DNA of 64,000 nucleotides from Streptomyces vilmorinianum. Lineage in GTDB: Bacteria; Actinomycetota; Actinomycetes; Streptomycetales; Streptomycetaceae. The stretch spans positions 3,304,001-3,368,000 of the forward strand of contig NZ_CP040244.1 of NCBI RefSeq assembly GCF_005517195.1. Direction: 5' to 3'. The notes under the pieces are model-generated. The model searched no databases and had not been told where the DNA came from. It saw nothing but the letters and a program-made list of their open reading frames with translations. Below are positions 53,203-62,304 of this stretch, piece after piece; within the stretch, counting starts at the first letter, position 1; each line of letters starts with the position of its first letter. A program made the position numbers and the translations under genes.

Positions 53203-53763
53203 ATGGCCAAGGAGACCCGGGGTCGGATGGTGGACGCCGCCGTTGACGCGTTGCGTCAACGCGGCCTGCAGGGCATGTCGTTCACCGATGTGCTCGCGCA
53301 GAGCGGGGCGGCCCGCGGCGCGATCTACCACCACTTCCCCGGCGGCAAGAACCAGTTGGCCGCGGAGGCCGCCACCCGGCACGGCCGCGACGTGCGCGAC
53401 CGGCTCGCGGAGTTCGGGGCGTCCGGACCCGAGGGGGTCGCCACGGCCTTCGTGGAGTTCGCCCGCCCGGTCGCCGAGGCCGCGGCTCAGGGTGTCGGAT
53501 GTGCCGTGGCCGCCGTGACCGTCCCCGCGGACGAGGAGAACGGCGAGCTGTGCCGCGCCGCGGCGTCGGTCTTCACGTCGTGGACGGAGCAGCTCTCCCG
53601 GGCTCTGCGGGAGGCGGGGCTGCCGGCGGCCGACGCGGAGGAGAAGGCGGCTCTGCTCATCGCCCTCCTCGAAGGAGCGCAGGTGCTGTGCCGGGCGAGC
53701 GGCGACACGGAGCCGTTCGAACGAGCTGTCCGGGCCGCGCTGCCGCTCTTCGCCGATTCCTGA
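53203..53763 (+). CDS. TetR-family transcriptional regulator
   Basis: A 186-residue repressor. The helix-turn-helix is GMSFTDVLAQSGAARGAIYH followed by HFPGGKNQLAAEA; the C-terminal ligand domain resembles the LmrA/YxaF-type group (FPGGK motif, VSWTEQLSRALREAGL-like helix). Members sense antibiotics or flavonoids. ATG 53203 is preceded by GGGGCGAG; a better binding site is not visible. It probably controls itself and the divergent tautomerase. Confidence 0.9.
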   Translation: MAKETRGRMVDAAVDALRQRGLQGMSFTDVLAQSGAARGAIYHHFPGGKNQLAAEAATRHGRDVRDRLAEFGASGPEGVATAFVEFARPVAEAAAQGVGCAVAAVTVPADEENGELCRAAASVFTSWTEQLSRALREAGLPAADAEEKAALLIALLEGAQVLCRASGDTEPFERAVRAALPLFADS

Positions 53764-53780
53764 CGCCCGCGTGGCAGACA

Positions 53781-53824
53781 CGTGCGGCGGCTCCGGTCCA
53801 GGGGTTGACCGGAGCCACCGCACG
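53781..53824 (+). terminator. Long hairpin after the TetR gene
   Basis: Arms at 53781-53798 and 53807-53824 pair over 17 of 18 positions (CGTGCGG and GGCTCCGGTC on the left). The stop codon lies 18 bp upstream. Confidence 0.8.
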
Positions 53825-53924
53825 GGCACTCCACGGGGGCGGAGTGCCCCAAGGGAACAACGGGGGCCGGCTGAGGAGGAGGGGGGCCGGCCCCGCGGTG
53901 TTCTGTCTGAGCCCGAGGGGGCAC

Positions 53925-53980
53925 TTGCAGTAAATATATATACCGTCGAGTACGCAAGGGTATGAAAAAATTCATGCATG
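53925..53980. promoter_or_regulatory. AT-rich island with RpiR-like ATGAA-N4-TTCAT dyad
   Basis: An AT-rich patch in very GC-rich DNA: TAAATATATATACC (53931-53944) after TTGCAG, then ATGAAAAAATTCAT (53962-53975). The dyad ATGAA/TTCAT with AAAA spacer resembles operators of RpiR-type regulators, and an RpiR gene ends just beyond. No gene with an evident start is served by it inside this gap. Confidence 0.4.
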
Positions 53981-54050
53981 TCGAGGTCGTGAAAACGCCT
54001 CGAACCGGGCGGAACCGAACCGGTTCAGTGGTCCGGCTCGGCGGTCCGGC

Positions 54051-54977
54051 TCAGTAGTCCAGGAAGAAGTCGTACTGCTCCGCCGCCTGCTCGTACTTCT
54101 CCAGCCGGACCTGCGTACGCTCCGGATCGGCGTCGGCCATGGCCTGCAGGATCGCCGCGGACAGCACACCAGGCGCCGCGTACGAGTCGAAGACGAGCCG
54201 TGAGCCCGTGCCGGCCGTGAAGGCCACATCGGCCTCGTCGACCAGCGAGCCGAGGGCCTGATCCGTGATCAGCGCGACGCGCAGCCCCGCGGCCTTGGCG
54301 GCGCGCACGGCGGAGAGGGTCTCCTTGGCGTGCCGGGGCATCGCGAAGGCCAGCACCCAGGTGCCGCCCGCCTCGCGCGACTGGAGCAGCGCGTCGTACG
54401 CGACGCTGCCGCCGCGCGTCACGACCCGTACGTCGGGGTGGATGCGCCGCGCCCCGTACGCGAAGTACTCGGCGAGGGAGACCGAGATCCGCAGGCCCAT
54501 GACGGTCAGGGGGACGGAGCGGGCCAGCTCGCGGCCGACATCGAGGATCCGGTCGGGGTCCGCGAGGACCCGGCGCAGGGACGCCAGGTTCTCGATCTCG
54601 GCGTCGACCGCCTCCTGGAGCTCGTTACTGAGCCTCTCCCCCCGGCTGTCGGGCGATCCGGCGACGGCGCTGAGCGCGATGGGCTGCAGGGCCTCCCGGA
54701 GCGCGGGGTAGCCGCTGAAACCCAGGGACGAGGCGAACCGGGTCACGGACGGCTGGCTCACGCCCACGCGCTCGGCCAGCTCGGTGATCGACAGGAACGC
54801 GGCCTCGGTGAGGTGGTCGATCAGGAACTGGGCGATGCGGCGCTGCCCGGGGGAGAGGCGCCGGCCGCCGAAGAGCGCGCGCACGCGGTCGGCAGGGGAC
54901 GCCGTCTCGGCTTCCCCGGAACGCCTGCCCGGTGTGATCGCGGCTGCCTGAGCGCGCGCCTGCTGGTCTGATGGCAC
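54051..54977 (-). CDS. RpiR/MurR-family transcriptional regulator
   Basis: A 308-residue regulator. The helix-turn-helix (AFLSITELAERVGVSQPSVT, then RFASSLGFSGYPALREAL) follows a disordered N-terminus; the SIS domain (about 150-290) binds phosphosugars (LTVMGLRISVSLAEYFAYGA; ALITDQALGSLVDEADV). GTG 54977 follows AAGGAGG by 6 nt. Such regulators control amino-sugar or pentose use, but no sugar gene is adjacent. It is divergent from the TfoX-domain gene. Confidence 0.9.
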   Translation of the reverse strand: MPSDQQARAQAAAITPGRRSGEAETASPADRVRALFGGRRLSPGQRRIAQFLIDHLTEAAFLSITELAERVGVSQPSVTRFASSLGFSGYPALREALQPIALSAVAGSPDSRGERLSNELQEAVDAEIENLASLRRVLADPDRILDVGRELARSVPLTVMGLRISVSLAEYFAYGARRIHPDVRVVTRGGSVAYDALLQSREAGGTWVLAFAMPRHAKETLSAVRAAKAAGLRVALITDQALGSLVDEADVAFTAGTGSRLVFDSYAAPGVLSAAILQAMADADPERTQVRLEKYEQAAEQYDFFLDY

Positions 54978-55102
54978 GGGGTGCCTCCTTCTCGTCCCGC
55001 TCCCGCCCAAGATAGTTCACGCGGGGGGCCCGTAGGCGCTCCGCATGAACGGCGGATCGAGGTCCCCTCCGGCAGACTGACGAGCGGGACATGGAGGCTG
55101 CC

Positions 55103-56309
<1,207 letters not shown>

Positions 56310-56315
56310 CACCCG

Positions 56316-56350
56316 CCGGGTCCCGCCCCCGTCCCCCGGGCGGGACCCGG
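56316..56350 (+). terminator. 13-bp hairpin after the secreted protein gene
   Basis: CCGGGTCCCGCCC (56316-56328) pairs perfectly with GGGCGGGACCCGG (56338-56350) around a 9-nt loop. Confidence 0.8.
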
Positions 56351-56440
56351 CTCCTCGCCCGGAACGCGGCTGACTTCGCTCCCACGGGGTAGGCGCGGTG
56401 CGGAACCCCTCTCGGGGACGCGCCAAGGAGGCGATGCGCC

Positions 56441-56887
56441 ATGGCCGGAGCACACACCCGGGCGCCCGGACGCGGAACCGCTGTGCAACAGGCCGCCCTG
56501 CTGGTCGGAGTCGTGTTCCTGATCGTCGGAGTCCTCGGCTTCGTCCCCGGGGTGACCACCGACTTCGATTCCCTGGAGTTCGCCGAGCGCGACTCGGGGG
56601 CCGAACTGTTCGGCGTCTTCCAGGTCTCGATCCTCCACAACCTCGTCCACGCGCTGTTCGGCATCGTCGGCGTCGCCCTGTCAAGGACGGCCCGCACGGC
56701 ACGGTCGTTCCTGATCGTCGGCGGTGTCGTCTACCTGGCGCTGTGGATCTACGGACTCGTGATCGACAAGGACAGCGACGCCAACTTCGTACCCCTGAAC
56801 TCCGCCGACGACTGGCTGCACTTCGGCCTCGGCCTCGGCATGGTCGTCCTGGGCCTGGCCCTCACGCGGGGCACCCGCCGGGGGTAG
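56441..56887 (+). CDS. DUF4383 membrane protein
   Basis: A 148-residue protein with four hydrophobic helices. QQAALLVGVVFLIVGVLGFVPG, ELFGVFQVSILHNLVHALFG and NSADDWLHFGLGLGMVVLGL are the DUF4383 signature. Members are small and often stress-induced; the function is unknown. AAGGAGG precedes ATG 56441 by 9 nt. It converges on the DUF4232 lipoprotein gene. Confidence 0.88.
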   Translation: MAGAHTRAPGRGTAVQQAALLVGVVFLIVGVLGFVPGVTTDFDSLEFAERDSGAELFGVFQVSILHNLVHALFGIVGVALSRTARTARSFLIVGGVVYLALWIYGLVIDKDSDANFVPLNSADDWLHFGLGLGMVVLGLALTRGTRRG

Positions 56888-56908
56888 CCCCGCGCGGCGC
56901 GCGGCCCG

Positions 56909-57556
56909 CTACAGGCTGAGGGCGTCCTCGGCGTTGCTCAGCCAGGCGGTGACCGAGGCGGTGGACGAGACGTACAGACCGGGAGTCGACGCCTTGAGCG
57001 GTACCTGTTCGAGGTCGGACGCGGTGTTCATGGTCATCGCGATCGAGTCGACGGCCCGGCCCTTGCCGTCGTTCACCCCGCCCATGAGCCCCGCGTACGC
57101 CGACTCGCCCGGCGCGAGCCGGATGTCGGTGCCGGGGTGCGTCTCCGAGCGCTCGGTCGCCGCCCCGTCCAGGTCGCCGAAGGTCACGATCGGGTAGTCC
57201 AGGACCTTGCACGGCTTGCCGCTCTTGTTGGTGATCTTCAGCAGGTAGCTGCTCGTGGTGCGCTCCGCGAGGGTCGCGGTGAACTTCACGTCGAACGTGC
57301 TGCACGGGAAGACCGCGAAGTCGGGGTCGGACGAGCCCTCGCTCGGGGAGCCCGACGGGGTTGTGGGCTTCGGCGGGGTCGTGGGCTTCGGCGGGGTGGT
57401 CGACGGAGTGGCGGGCTTCGACGGGGTGGCCGACGGGGCCGCGGTCCCGCCGCCGGTCGGGGCTTCCTCGGGTCCACAGGCCGTCAGGGCCAGTGCGGAC
57501 ACGGCGGCGAGGACGACGGCGGTTCTGCGGACGCTACGGCGGATCTGGTGGGTCAT
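56909..57556 (-). CDS. DUF4232 lipoprotein
   Basis: A 215-residue lipoprotein. The signal peptide ends with lipobox LTAC (Cys near residue 27). A Pro/Thr/Ser/Lys spacer (30-75, with TPPKPTTPPKPTTP) carries the DUF4232 domain away from the membrane; that domain opens FPCSTFDVKFTATLAERTTS and has the KSGKPCKVLDYP block, whose Cys may pair with the first. The role is unknown. ATG 57556 follows GGGGGAAG. Confidence 0.85.
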   Translation of the reverse strand: MTHQIRRSVRRTAVVLAAVSALALTACGPEEAPTGGGTAAPSATPSKPATPSTTPPKPTTPPKPTTPSGSPSEGSSDPDFAVFPCSTFDVKFTATLAERTTSSYLLKITNKSGKPCKVLDYPIVTFGDLDGAATERSETHPGTDIRLAPGESAYAGLMGGVNDGKGRAVDSIAMTMNTASDLEQVPLKASTPGLYVSSTASVTAWLSNAEDALSL

Positions 57557-57933
57557 CTCTTCTTCCCCCGACTCGGCAGCGCGAGCGCGCTGGACAGGAC
57601 ACCAGCGTCTCGCCCAACCTTCACGGTTTGGTGACCGAGCCTTCCCGAATCCACCACGGAAGCCCGCGCCGACCCGGTCAGGTGGGGGCCGGGCGCGGGG
57701 CCGCGACCTCGGTGGCTTCAGGAATGAGGAATTCCGTGCATGGATGACCACGCCGTGCTACAGTTGTGATCAGTTGCAGTTGTGGTTCCCATAGACTTCA
57801 AGTGCCTTAGGCGAGTTGTTTTCGTCAGGCACTTTTTCTATTTTCGGTGCTTTTTCCGGACGGGCAATCATCGCGGCGACGCCGGGATGCGCACAGTGCA
57901 CATTCCCGGGTACTGCCCCGAAGGAGATATGAC
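57557..57933. other. Intergenic region with cspA leader
   Basis: About 377 bp between a lipoprotein gene (minus) and cspA (plus). The right-hand 150 bp is unusually AT-rich and reads like a long untranslated leader, with an 8-bp hairpin plus T-tract at 57800-57837 and AAGGAGA before the cspA start. A full -35/-10 pair could not be assigned. Confidence 0.5.
57800..57837 (+). promoter_or_regulatory. Hairpin with T-tract in the cspA leader (possible attenuator)
   Basis: AAGTGCCT (57800-57807) pairs with AGGCACTT (57827-57834) around a 19-nt loop and runs into TTTTTC. It looks like a weak intrinsic terminator or a temperature-sensitive RNA fold about 100 nt before the cspA start codon. Confidence 0.5.
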
Positions 57934-58137
57934 ATGGCTACTGGCACCGTGAAGTGGTTCAACTCGGAAAAGGGCTTCGGCTTCATCGAGCAGGAGGGTG
58001 GCGGCCCGGACGTGTTCGCCCACTACTCCAACATCGCCACCTCCGGCTTCCGTGAGCTCCAGGAAGGCCAGAAGGTGACCTTCGACGTCACCCAGGGCCA
58101 GAAGGGCCCGCAGGCGGAGAACATCCTCCCCGCCTGA
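57934..58137 (+). CDS. Cold-shock protein, CspA family
   Basis: A 67-residue single cold-shock domain with both RNA-binding motifs: KGFGFI (RNP1) and VFAHYS (RNP2). It melts secondary structure in mRNA and acts as an RNA chaperone. AAGGAGA precedes ATG 57934. A long AT-rich leader and a strong terminator frame it as a monocistronic, highly expressed gene; a DEAD-box helicase gene follows. Confidence 0.96.
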   Translation: MATGTVKWFNSEKGFGFIEQEGGGPDVFAHYSNIATSGFRELQEGQKVTFDVTQGQKGPQAENILPA

Positions 58138-58155
58138 CGCTGAAGCGCCCGACGC

Positions 58156-58191
58156 AGCTGGGGTCCTCACCATGAGGTGAGGGCCCCAGCT
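58156..58191 (+). terminator. Strong 16-bp terminator after cspA
   Basis: AGCTGGGGTCCTCACC (58156-58171) pairs with GGTGAGGGCCCCAGCT (58176-58191) around ATGA, with one T-G wobble. Confidence 0.88.
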
Positions 58192-58298
58192 CGTCGCATT
58201 TTCAGTCTGTTTTACGGACGTTCGGTTCGTCCCGGTAATTCAAACGGCCACCGCCGCTGTGAATTCCTCGATACGGAGCCGCGTCGAGGAAGGTTTTC

Positions 58299-59735
58299 AT
58301 GAGCAGCTCGGCCCAGACGCCCCCCACCCGCCGCACCGCCGCGCCCACGGACGAATTCGCGGCGCCCGTCATCCACACCCCGGCCCTCCCCCCGGTCGAG
58401 GCCTTCGGCGAGCTGGAGCTGCCCGCCGTGGTCCTTGAGCAGCTCACCGCTCTCGGCGTCCACACGCCCTTCCCGATCCAGGCCGCCACCCTGCCGAACG
58501 CCCTCGCGGGGCGCGACGTCCTCGGGCGGGGGCGTACCGGATCGGGCAAGACGCTCGCGTTCGGCCTCGCGCTGCTCGCACGCACCGCCGGCCGGCGCGC
58601 CGAGGCGCGCAGGCCCCGGGCCCTGGTCCTCGTGCCCACGCGCGAGCTGGCCCAGCAGGTGACCGAGGCCCTCACGCCGTACGCCCAGGTGCTGAAGCTG
58701 CGCCTGGCCACCGTTGTCGGCGGCATGTCGATCGGGCGGCAGGCCGGCGCGCTGCGCGACGGCGCCGAGGTCCTCATCGCGACCCCCGGCCGCCTCATGG
58801 ATCTCGTCGAGCGCAAGGACGCCCGCCTGGACCGGGTGGACATCACCGTCCTGGACGAGGCCGACCAGATGGCCGACATGGGCTTCATGCCCCAGGTCAC
58901 CGAACTCCTCGACCAGGTACGCCCCGACGGCCAGCGCATGCTGTTCTCGGCCACCCTCGACAGCAATGTCGACCTCCTGGTCCAGCGCTATCTCCACGAC
59001 CCGGTCGTGCACTCGGTCGACCCCTCGGCCGCCACCGTCACCACCATGGAGCACCACGTGCTCCAGGTGCACGGCGCCGACAAGTACGCCACCGCCACGG
59101 AGATCGCCGCCCGCGACGGGCGCGTGATCATGTTCCTGGAGACCAAGCACTCCGTCGACCGCTTCACCGCGCACCTGCGGGGCAGTGGCGTGCGGGCCGA
59201 GGCGCTGCACGGCGGGAAGTCGCAGCCGCTGCGCACCCGCACCCTCGACCGGTTCAAGAACGGCGACATCACCGTCCTCGTCGCGACCAACGTCGCGGCG
59301 CGCGGGATCCACGTCGACGACCTGGACCTGGTCGTCAACGTCGACCCGCCCGCCGACCACAAGGACTATCTGCACCGCGGCGGCCGCACCGCACGCGCCG
59401 GCGAGTCCGGCAGCGTCGTCACGCTCGTCCTCCCCGACCAGCGCCGTGACGTGGTTCGCCTCATGGCGGAGGCGGGGCTCCGCCCCCAGGTCACCCAGGT
59501 CCGCTCGGGCGAGGCCACGCTGAGCCGTATCACCGGCGCCAAGGCCCCCTCCGGCGTCCCCGTCGACGGCAGCGCGCCCAGCGCCGAACGCCCCAAGCGG
59601 GGCGGCGCGCCCTTCCGCGGCATCGGGACCGTCCCGGGGCGGCCCGGCCGTGCCAAGAACGAGTCCCGGCGGTCGGCCGAGGACCGCAAGCTGGCCGAGG
59701 CCCGCAAGGCCGCCCGCATCCGCCGCGGACGCTGA
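58299..59735 (+). CDS. DEAD-box RNA helicase
   Basis: A 478-residue ATP-dependent RNA helicase. Motifs in order: Q-motif (FPIQAATLP), I (GRTGSGKT), Ia (VPTRELAQQ), Ib (TPGRL), II (DEAD in VLDEADQM), III (FSATL), V (TNVAARGIHV) and VI (HRGGRTARAG). A basic Arg/Lys-rich tail (from about 420) should add RNA affinity. GAGGAAGG precedes ATG 58299. Placed after cspA, it fits a cold-adaptation pair that keeps RNA unfolded. Confidence 0.95.
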   Translation: MSSSAQTPPTRRTAAPTDEFAAPVIHTPALPPVEAFGELELPAVVLEQLTALGVHTPFPIQAATLPNALAGRDVLGRGRTGSGKTLAFGLALLARTAGRRAEARRPRALVLVPTRELAQQVTEALTPYAQVLKLRLATVVGGMSIGRQAGALRDGAEVLIATPGRLMDLVERKDARLDRVDITVLDEADQMADMGFMPQVTELLDQVRPDGQRMLFSATLDSNVDLLVQRYLHDPVVHSVDPSAATVTTMEHHVLQVHGADKYATATEIAARDGRVIMFLETKHSVDRFTAHLRGSGVRAEALHGGKSQPLRTRTLDRFKNGDITVLVATNVAARGIHVDDLDLVVNVDPPADHKDYLHRGGRTARAGESGSVVTLVLPDQRRDVVRLMAEAGLRPQVTQVRSGEATLSRITGAKAPSGVPVDGSAPSAERPKRGGAPFRGIGTVPGRPGRAKNESRRSAEDRKLAEARKAARIRRGR

Positions 59736-59740
59736 CGACC

Positions 59741-60376
59741 TCACTCGCAGCGGTAGGTGAAACGGGTCTCCGCGGTGTGCCCGGGGGTGGGCGAGACGAT
59801 CACCAGCCTGGCCGTCGCCCGGTGCTCGCCCTGGCCCCGGAACGTCCACAGCAGATGCAGACGCGCCTCCGTCTGATGGCGGGCGAGCTGCTCCCGCAGC
59901 AGCCCGGACGTGGTGCCGTCGCTGCGCTCCCAGCGGTACGTCACCGTGCCGGGCCGCCCGTCGGTCTCCAGCACCGCCACGACGTCCGCCGTACCGTCGC
60001 ACGCGAGCGGCTGCTCCGGTGCGGCGACCGTCACCCGGCGTACGGACACCTCCGGCCCGAACCGCTGCCAGGCGAGGAACGCGAGCACGGCGAGCAGCAC
60101 CGCGCAGGCCAGGGCGTACCGGCGCAGCACGCCACGGCGGCGCGGCGGTACTCCGCCCGCGCCGCCGCCGGGCAGGGTGCCGTGCCAGATCTGCGCCGTC
60201 GTGGGGCCGTCGGCCGCCCGGCGCAGCGCGGCCGCCGTCACACCGGGGCCGAAGCGCAGGACCTCGCCCTCCACCCGGTCGGGCGCCACGTCCTCGGCCG
60301 GCCGCTGGAACCAGTGGCTGCCGAGCACCGTGGCGCTGTACTCGTCGGGGTCCTGGGGAATTCGGGGATCGCTCAT
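59741..60376 (-). CDS. Single-span membrane protein partnered with the Ser/Thr kinase
   Basis: A 211-residue protein. The cytoplasmic N-terminus (1-85) contains SHWFQRP and an Ala-rich stretch; one membrane helix (RYALACAVLLAVLAFLAW, about 87-105) leads to an extracytoplasmic beta-rich domain with a Cys pair (LACDGT ... FTYRCE). The extracellular part resembles the Ig-like tail of the neighbouring kinase (same WTFRGQGEH/HTFQGNG pattern). ATG 60376 overlaps the kinase stop (ATGA), so the two are translated together. It is probably an accessory or substrate. Confidence 0.7.
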   Translation of the reverse strand: MSDPRIPQDPDEYSATVLGSHWFQRPAEDVAPDRVEGEVLRFGPGVTAAALRRAADGPTTAQIWHGTLPGGGAGGVPPRRRGVLRRYALACAVLLAVLAFLAWQRFGPEVSVRRVTVAAPEQPLACDGTADVVAVLETDGRPGTVTYRWERSDGTTSGLLREQLARHQTEARLHLLWTFRGQGEHRATARLVIVSPTPGHTAETRFTYRCE

Positions 60377-62007
60377 GAGATCGTGCACCGCCGGGTCAGG
60401 ATCTGCTGGGTGGAGCCGCCGTTCGCGGCCGAGGGGTCCGTCGTCGCCCGCACACCCCAGTAGCAGCCGTTGCCCTGGAAGGTGTGGGTGAGCGTGATCG
60501 TGTACTGCGTCGCCCCGCTCCGCCGGATGCTCTCGGACCCGTCGGAGACGCCCGTGCCTCCCTTGGTGTCCCCTGTGAACCAGGCGATGAGGACGGTCAC
60601 CGGGCCGGTCCCGTCGGTGAGGACCTCGAACGAGGCCTCGGCGGTGCTCGGGCCGGTCTGACGCAGTGAGGTCACGGACACCGACTTCACCCCGACCGGC
60701 CGCGGGGCCGGCGGTGTGGTGGTGGGGTCCGTGGCCGGGGGCGTCGTCGGGGTCCAGGTCGCCGTGGCCGTCGGAGTCGCCGTGCCGGTCGCCGTCGGGG
60801 TCGCCGTCACGGAGGGCGGGGCGGTGGTCGGCATGTCCGAGGGCGTGGCCGTCGGGGTGGCCGACTCGCTCGCGGAGGGGCTGCTCGTCGGGGAAGGGCT
60901 GTCCGGCGGAGCGGTGGTGCCCGGCGTGGTGCCGGGTTGCGCGCTCGTCGTGGCGAAGGCCTCGGTCGTCGACCCACCCGGCCCGTCGTCACCCGCCCGC
61001 GCGCCCACCGCGGCCAGTACGGCCAGGACCAGCGCGGCCACGCCGGCCGGCAGCACCCGCCGCCACAGCCTGCCCCAGCGTCCGCCCGGCTCGGGCAGGG
61101 TGGTCGTGGCGAGTGCGGTCGTGCCCGTGGCCGGGCCGCCGGCCGAGGGGAAGAGCAGCGGAAGCAGGGCCGCGAGCGCCGCGAGCCGCCGCTGGCCGCG
61201 CTCCTCCCAGTCGGGCCCGTAGGCGGCCGTGGCGACGGCCTCCAGCTCGCTGACGAACGCCGCCGCGTTCTCGGGACGCTCCTGCGGGGCCTTGGCCAGA
61301 CCGCGCCGGATCAGGGGGCGCAGGGGCTCGGGCGCGTCCGCGTCGGGAACGGGCGCGTCGAGGTGCTGCAGCGCCAGCTCGGCGAAGTTCTGGCCGGTGA
61401 ACGGCTTGCGCCCGGTCAGGCACTCGAAGAACGTCGCGGTCGCCGCGTACACGTCGGCGGCGGGGGACACGGGCTCCCCGTTCCACTGCTCGGGGGCCAT
61501 GTACGCGGGCGTGCCGGCGATGCCGGGGGTGCTGCCGCGGTCCGTCGCGATGCCGAAATCCACCAGCTTGGACGAGCCGTCCGCCGCGACCAGGACGTTC
61601 TCGGGCTTGTAGTCGCGGTGCACGACCCCCGCCCGGTGCGCGGCGGCCAGACCCAGGAGCGAGCCCTTGAGCACCACGAGCGCCGCCTCGGGGCCGGTGG
61701 CGCCCTCCCGGGCGAGCAGCGCGCGCAGGGCGACCCCGTCGACCAGCTCCATGACGATGGCGGCGCCCCGCGGGGCTTCGACGTACTCGTACAAGCCCAC
61801 GACGTACGGCGAGTCGAGGCCGCCGAGCAGCCGCGCCTCCGCCCGGAACCCCTGGACGAAGGCCGCGTCCGTCCGCAGGCGTTCGCCCAGGTACTTCACC
61901 GCGACCGGCAACCCGGTCGCGTCATGGACGGCCAGCACCACCCGCCCGCTGCCGCCCGAACCCAGTTCCCGGGACTCCGTGTACCCGGGGACCACCCATG
62001 CGTCCAT
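60373..62007 (-). CDS. Membrane Ser/Thr protein kinase with extracytoplasmic Ig-like domain
   Basis: A 544-residue PknB-type kinase. Kinase domain (about 8-265): glycine loop LGSGGSGRVV, Lys in VAVKYL, catalytic loop VVHRDYKPENVL, DFG in LVDFGIA and GTPAYMAPEQW. A membrane helix (VLPAGVAALVLAVLAAVGA, about 318-336) is followed by a 100-residue Thr/Pro/Ser-rich spacer and a C-terminal beta domain ending ILTRRCTIS. The tail differs from PASTA repeats, so the ligand is not the usual cell-wall fragment. ATG 62007 is preferred over TTG 62019, which abuts GAGGAGG too closely. Confidence 0.9.
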   Translation of the reverse strand: MDAWVVPGYTESRELGSGGSGRVVLAVHDATGLPVAVKYLGERLRTDAAFVQGFRAEARLLGGLDSPYVVGLYEYVEAPRGAAIVMELVDGVALRALLAREGATGPEAALVVLKGSLLGLAAAHRAGVVHRDYKPENVLVAADGSSKLVDFGIATDRGSTPGIAGTPAYMAPEQWNGEPVSPAADVYAATATFFECLTGRKPFTGQNFAELALQHLDAPVPDADAPEPLRPLIRRGLAKAPQERPENAAAFVSELEAVATAAYGPDWEERGQRRLAALAALLPLLFPSAGGPATGTTALATTTLPEPGGRWGRLWRRVLPAGVAALVLAVLAAVGARAGDDGPGGSTTEAFATTSAQPGTTPGTTAPPDSPSPTSSPSASESATPTATPSDMPTTAPPSVTATPTATGTATPTATATWTPTTPPATDPTTTPPAPRPVGVKSVSVTSLRQTGPSTAEASFEVLTDGTGPVTVLIAWFTGDTKGGTGVSDGSESIRRSGATQYTITLTHTFQGNGCYWGVRATTDPSAANGGSTQQILTRRCTIS

Positions 62008-62304
62008 CTCGCCCCCCAATCCTCCTCAACTGGGGACAGATTCCGGCCACGGTCGGTTCCCGGCAAGGGCGCGTGTGCGGCGCATGGACTTCTCGCGCGA
62101 CCCCATGGACTCTTCGCCGAGCGGCCTCGGCGACGGCGCGCCCGCCCCTACGGTGTACGCGGCCGTGGGGACGCACGCATCGCTCCGCGTTCATGTCCTG
62201 TACCGCGCCCCCACGCGTCGACGACACGCCCCCGTCCCCTCACCCACTGATCTTGGGCTCGCTCGGACCACCGTCCCCCGGAATCCATCAGAGGTGCTCA
62301 GACC

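Noticed and set aside
53161..53979. Minus-strand frame starting in the AT-rich island and running across the TetR gene
   Set aside because: The start has no ribosome-binding site and the body is antisense to a clear TetR regulator.
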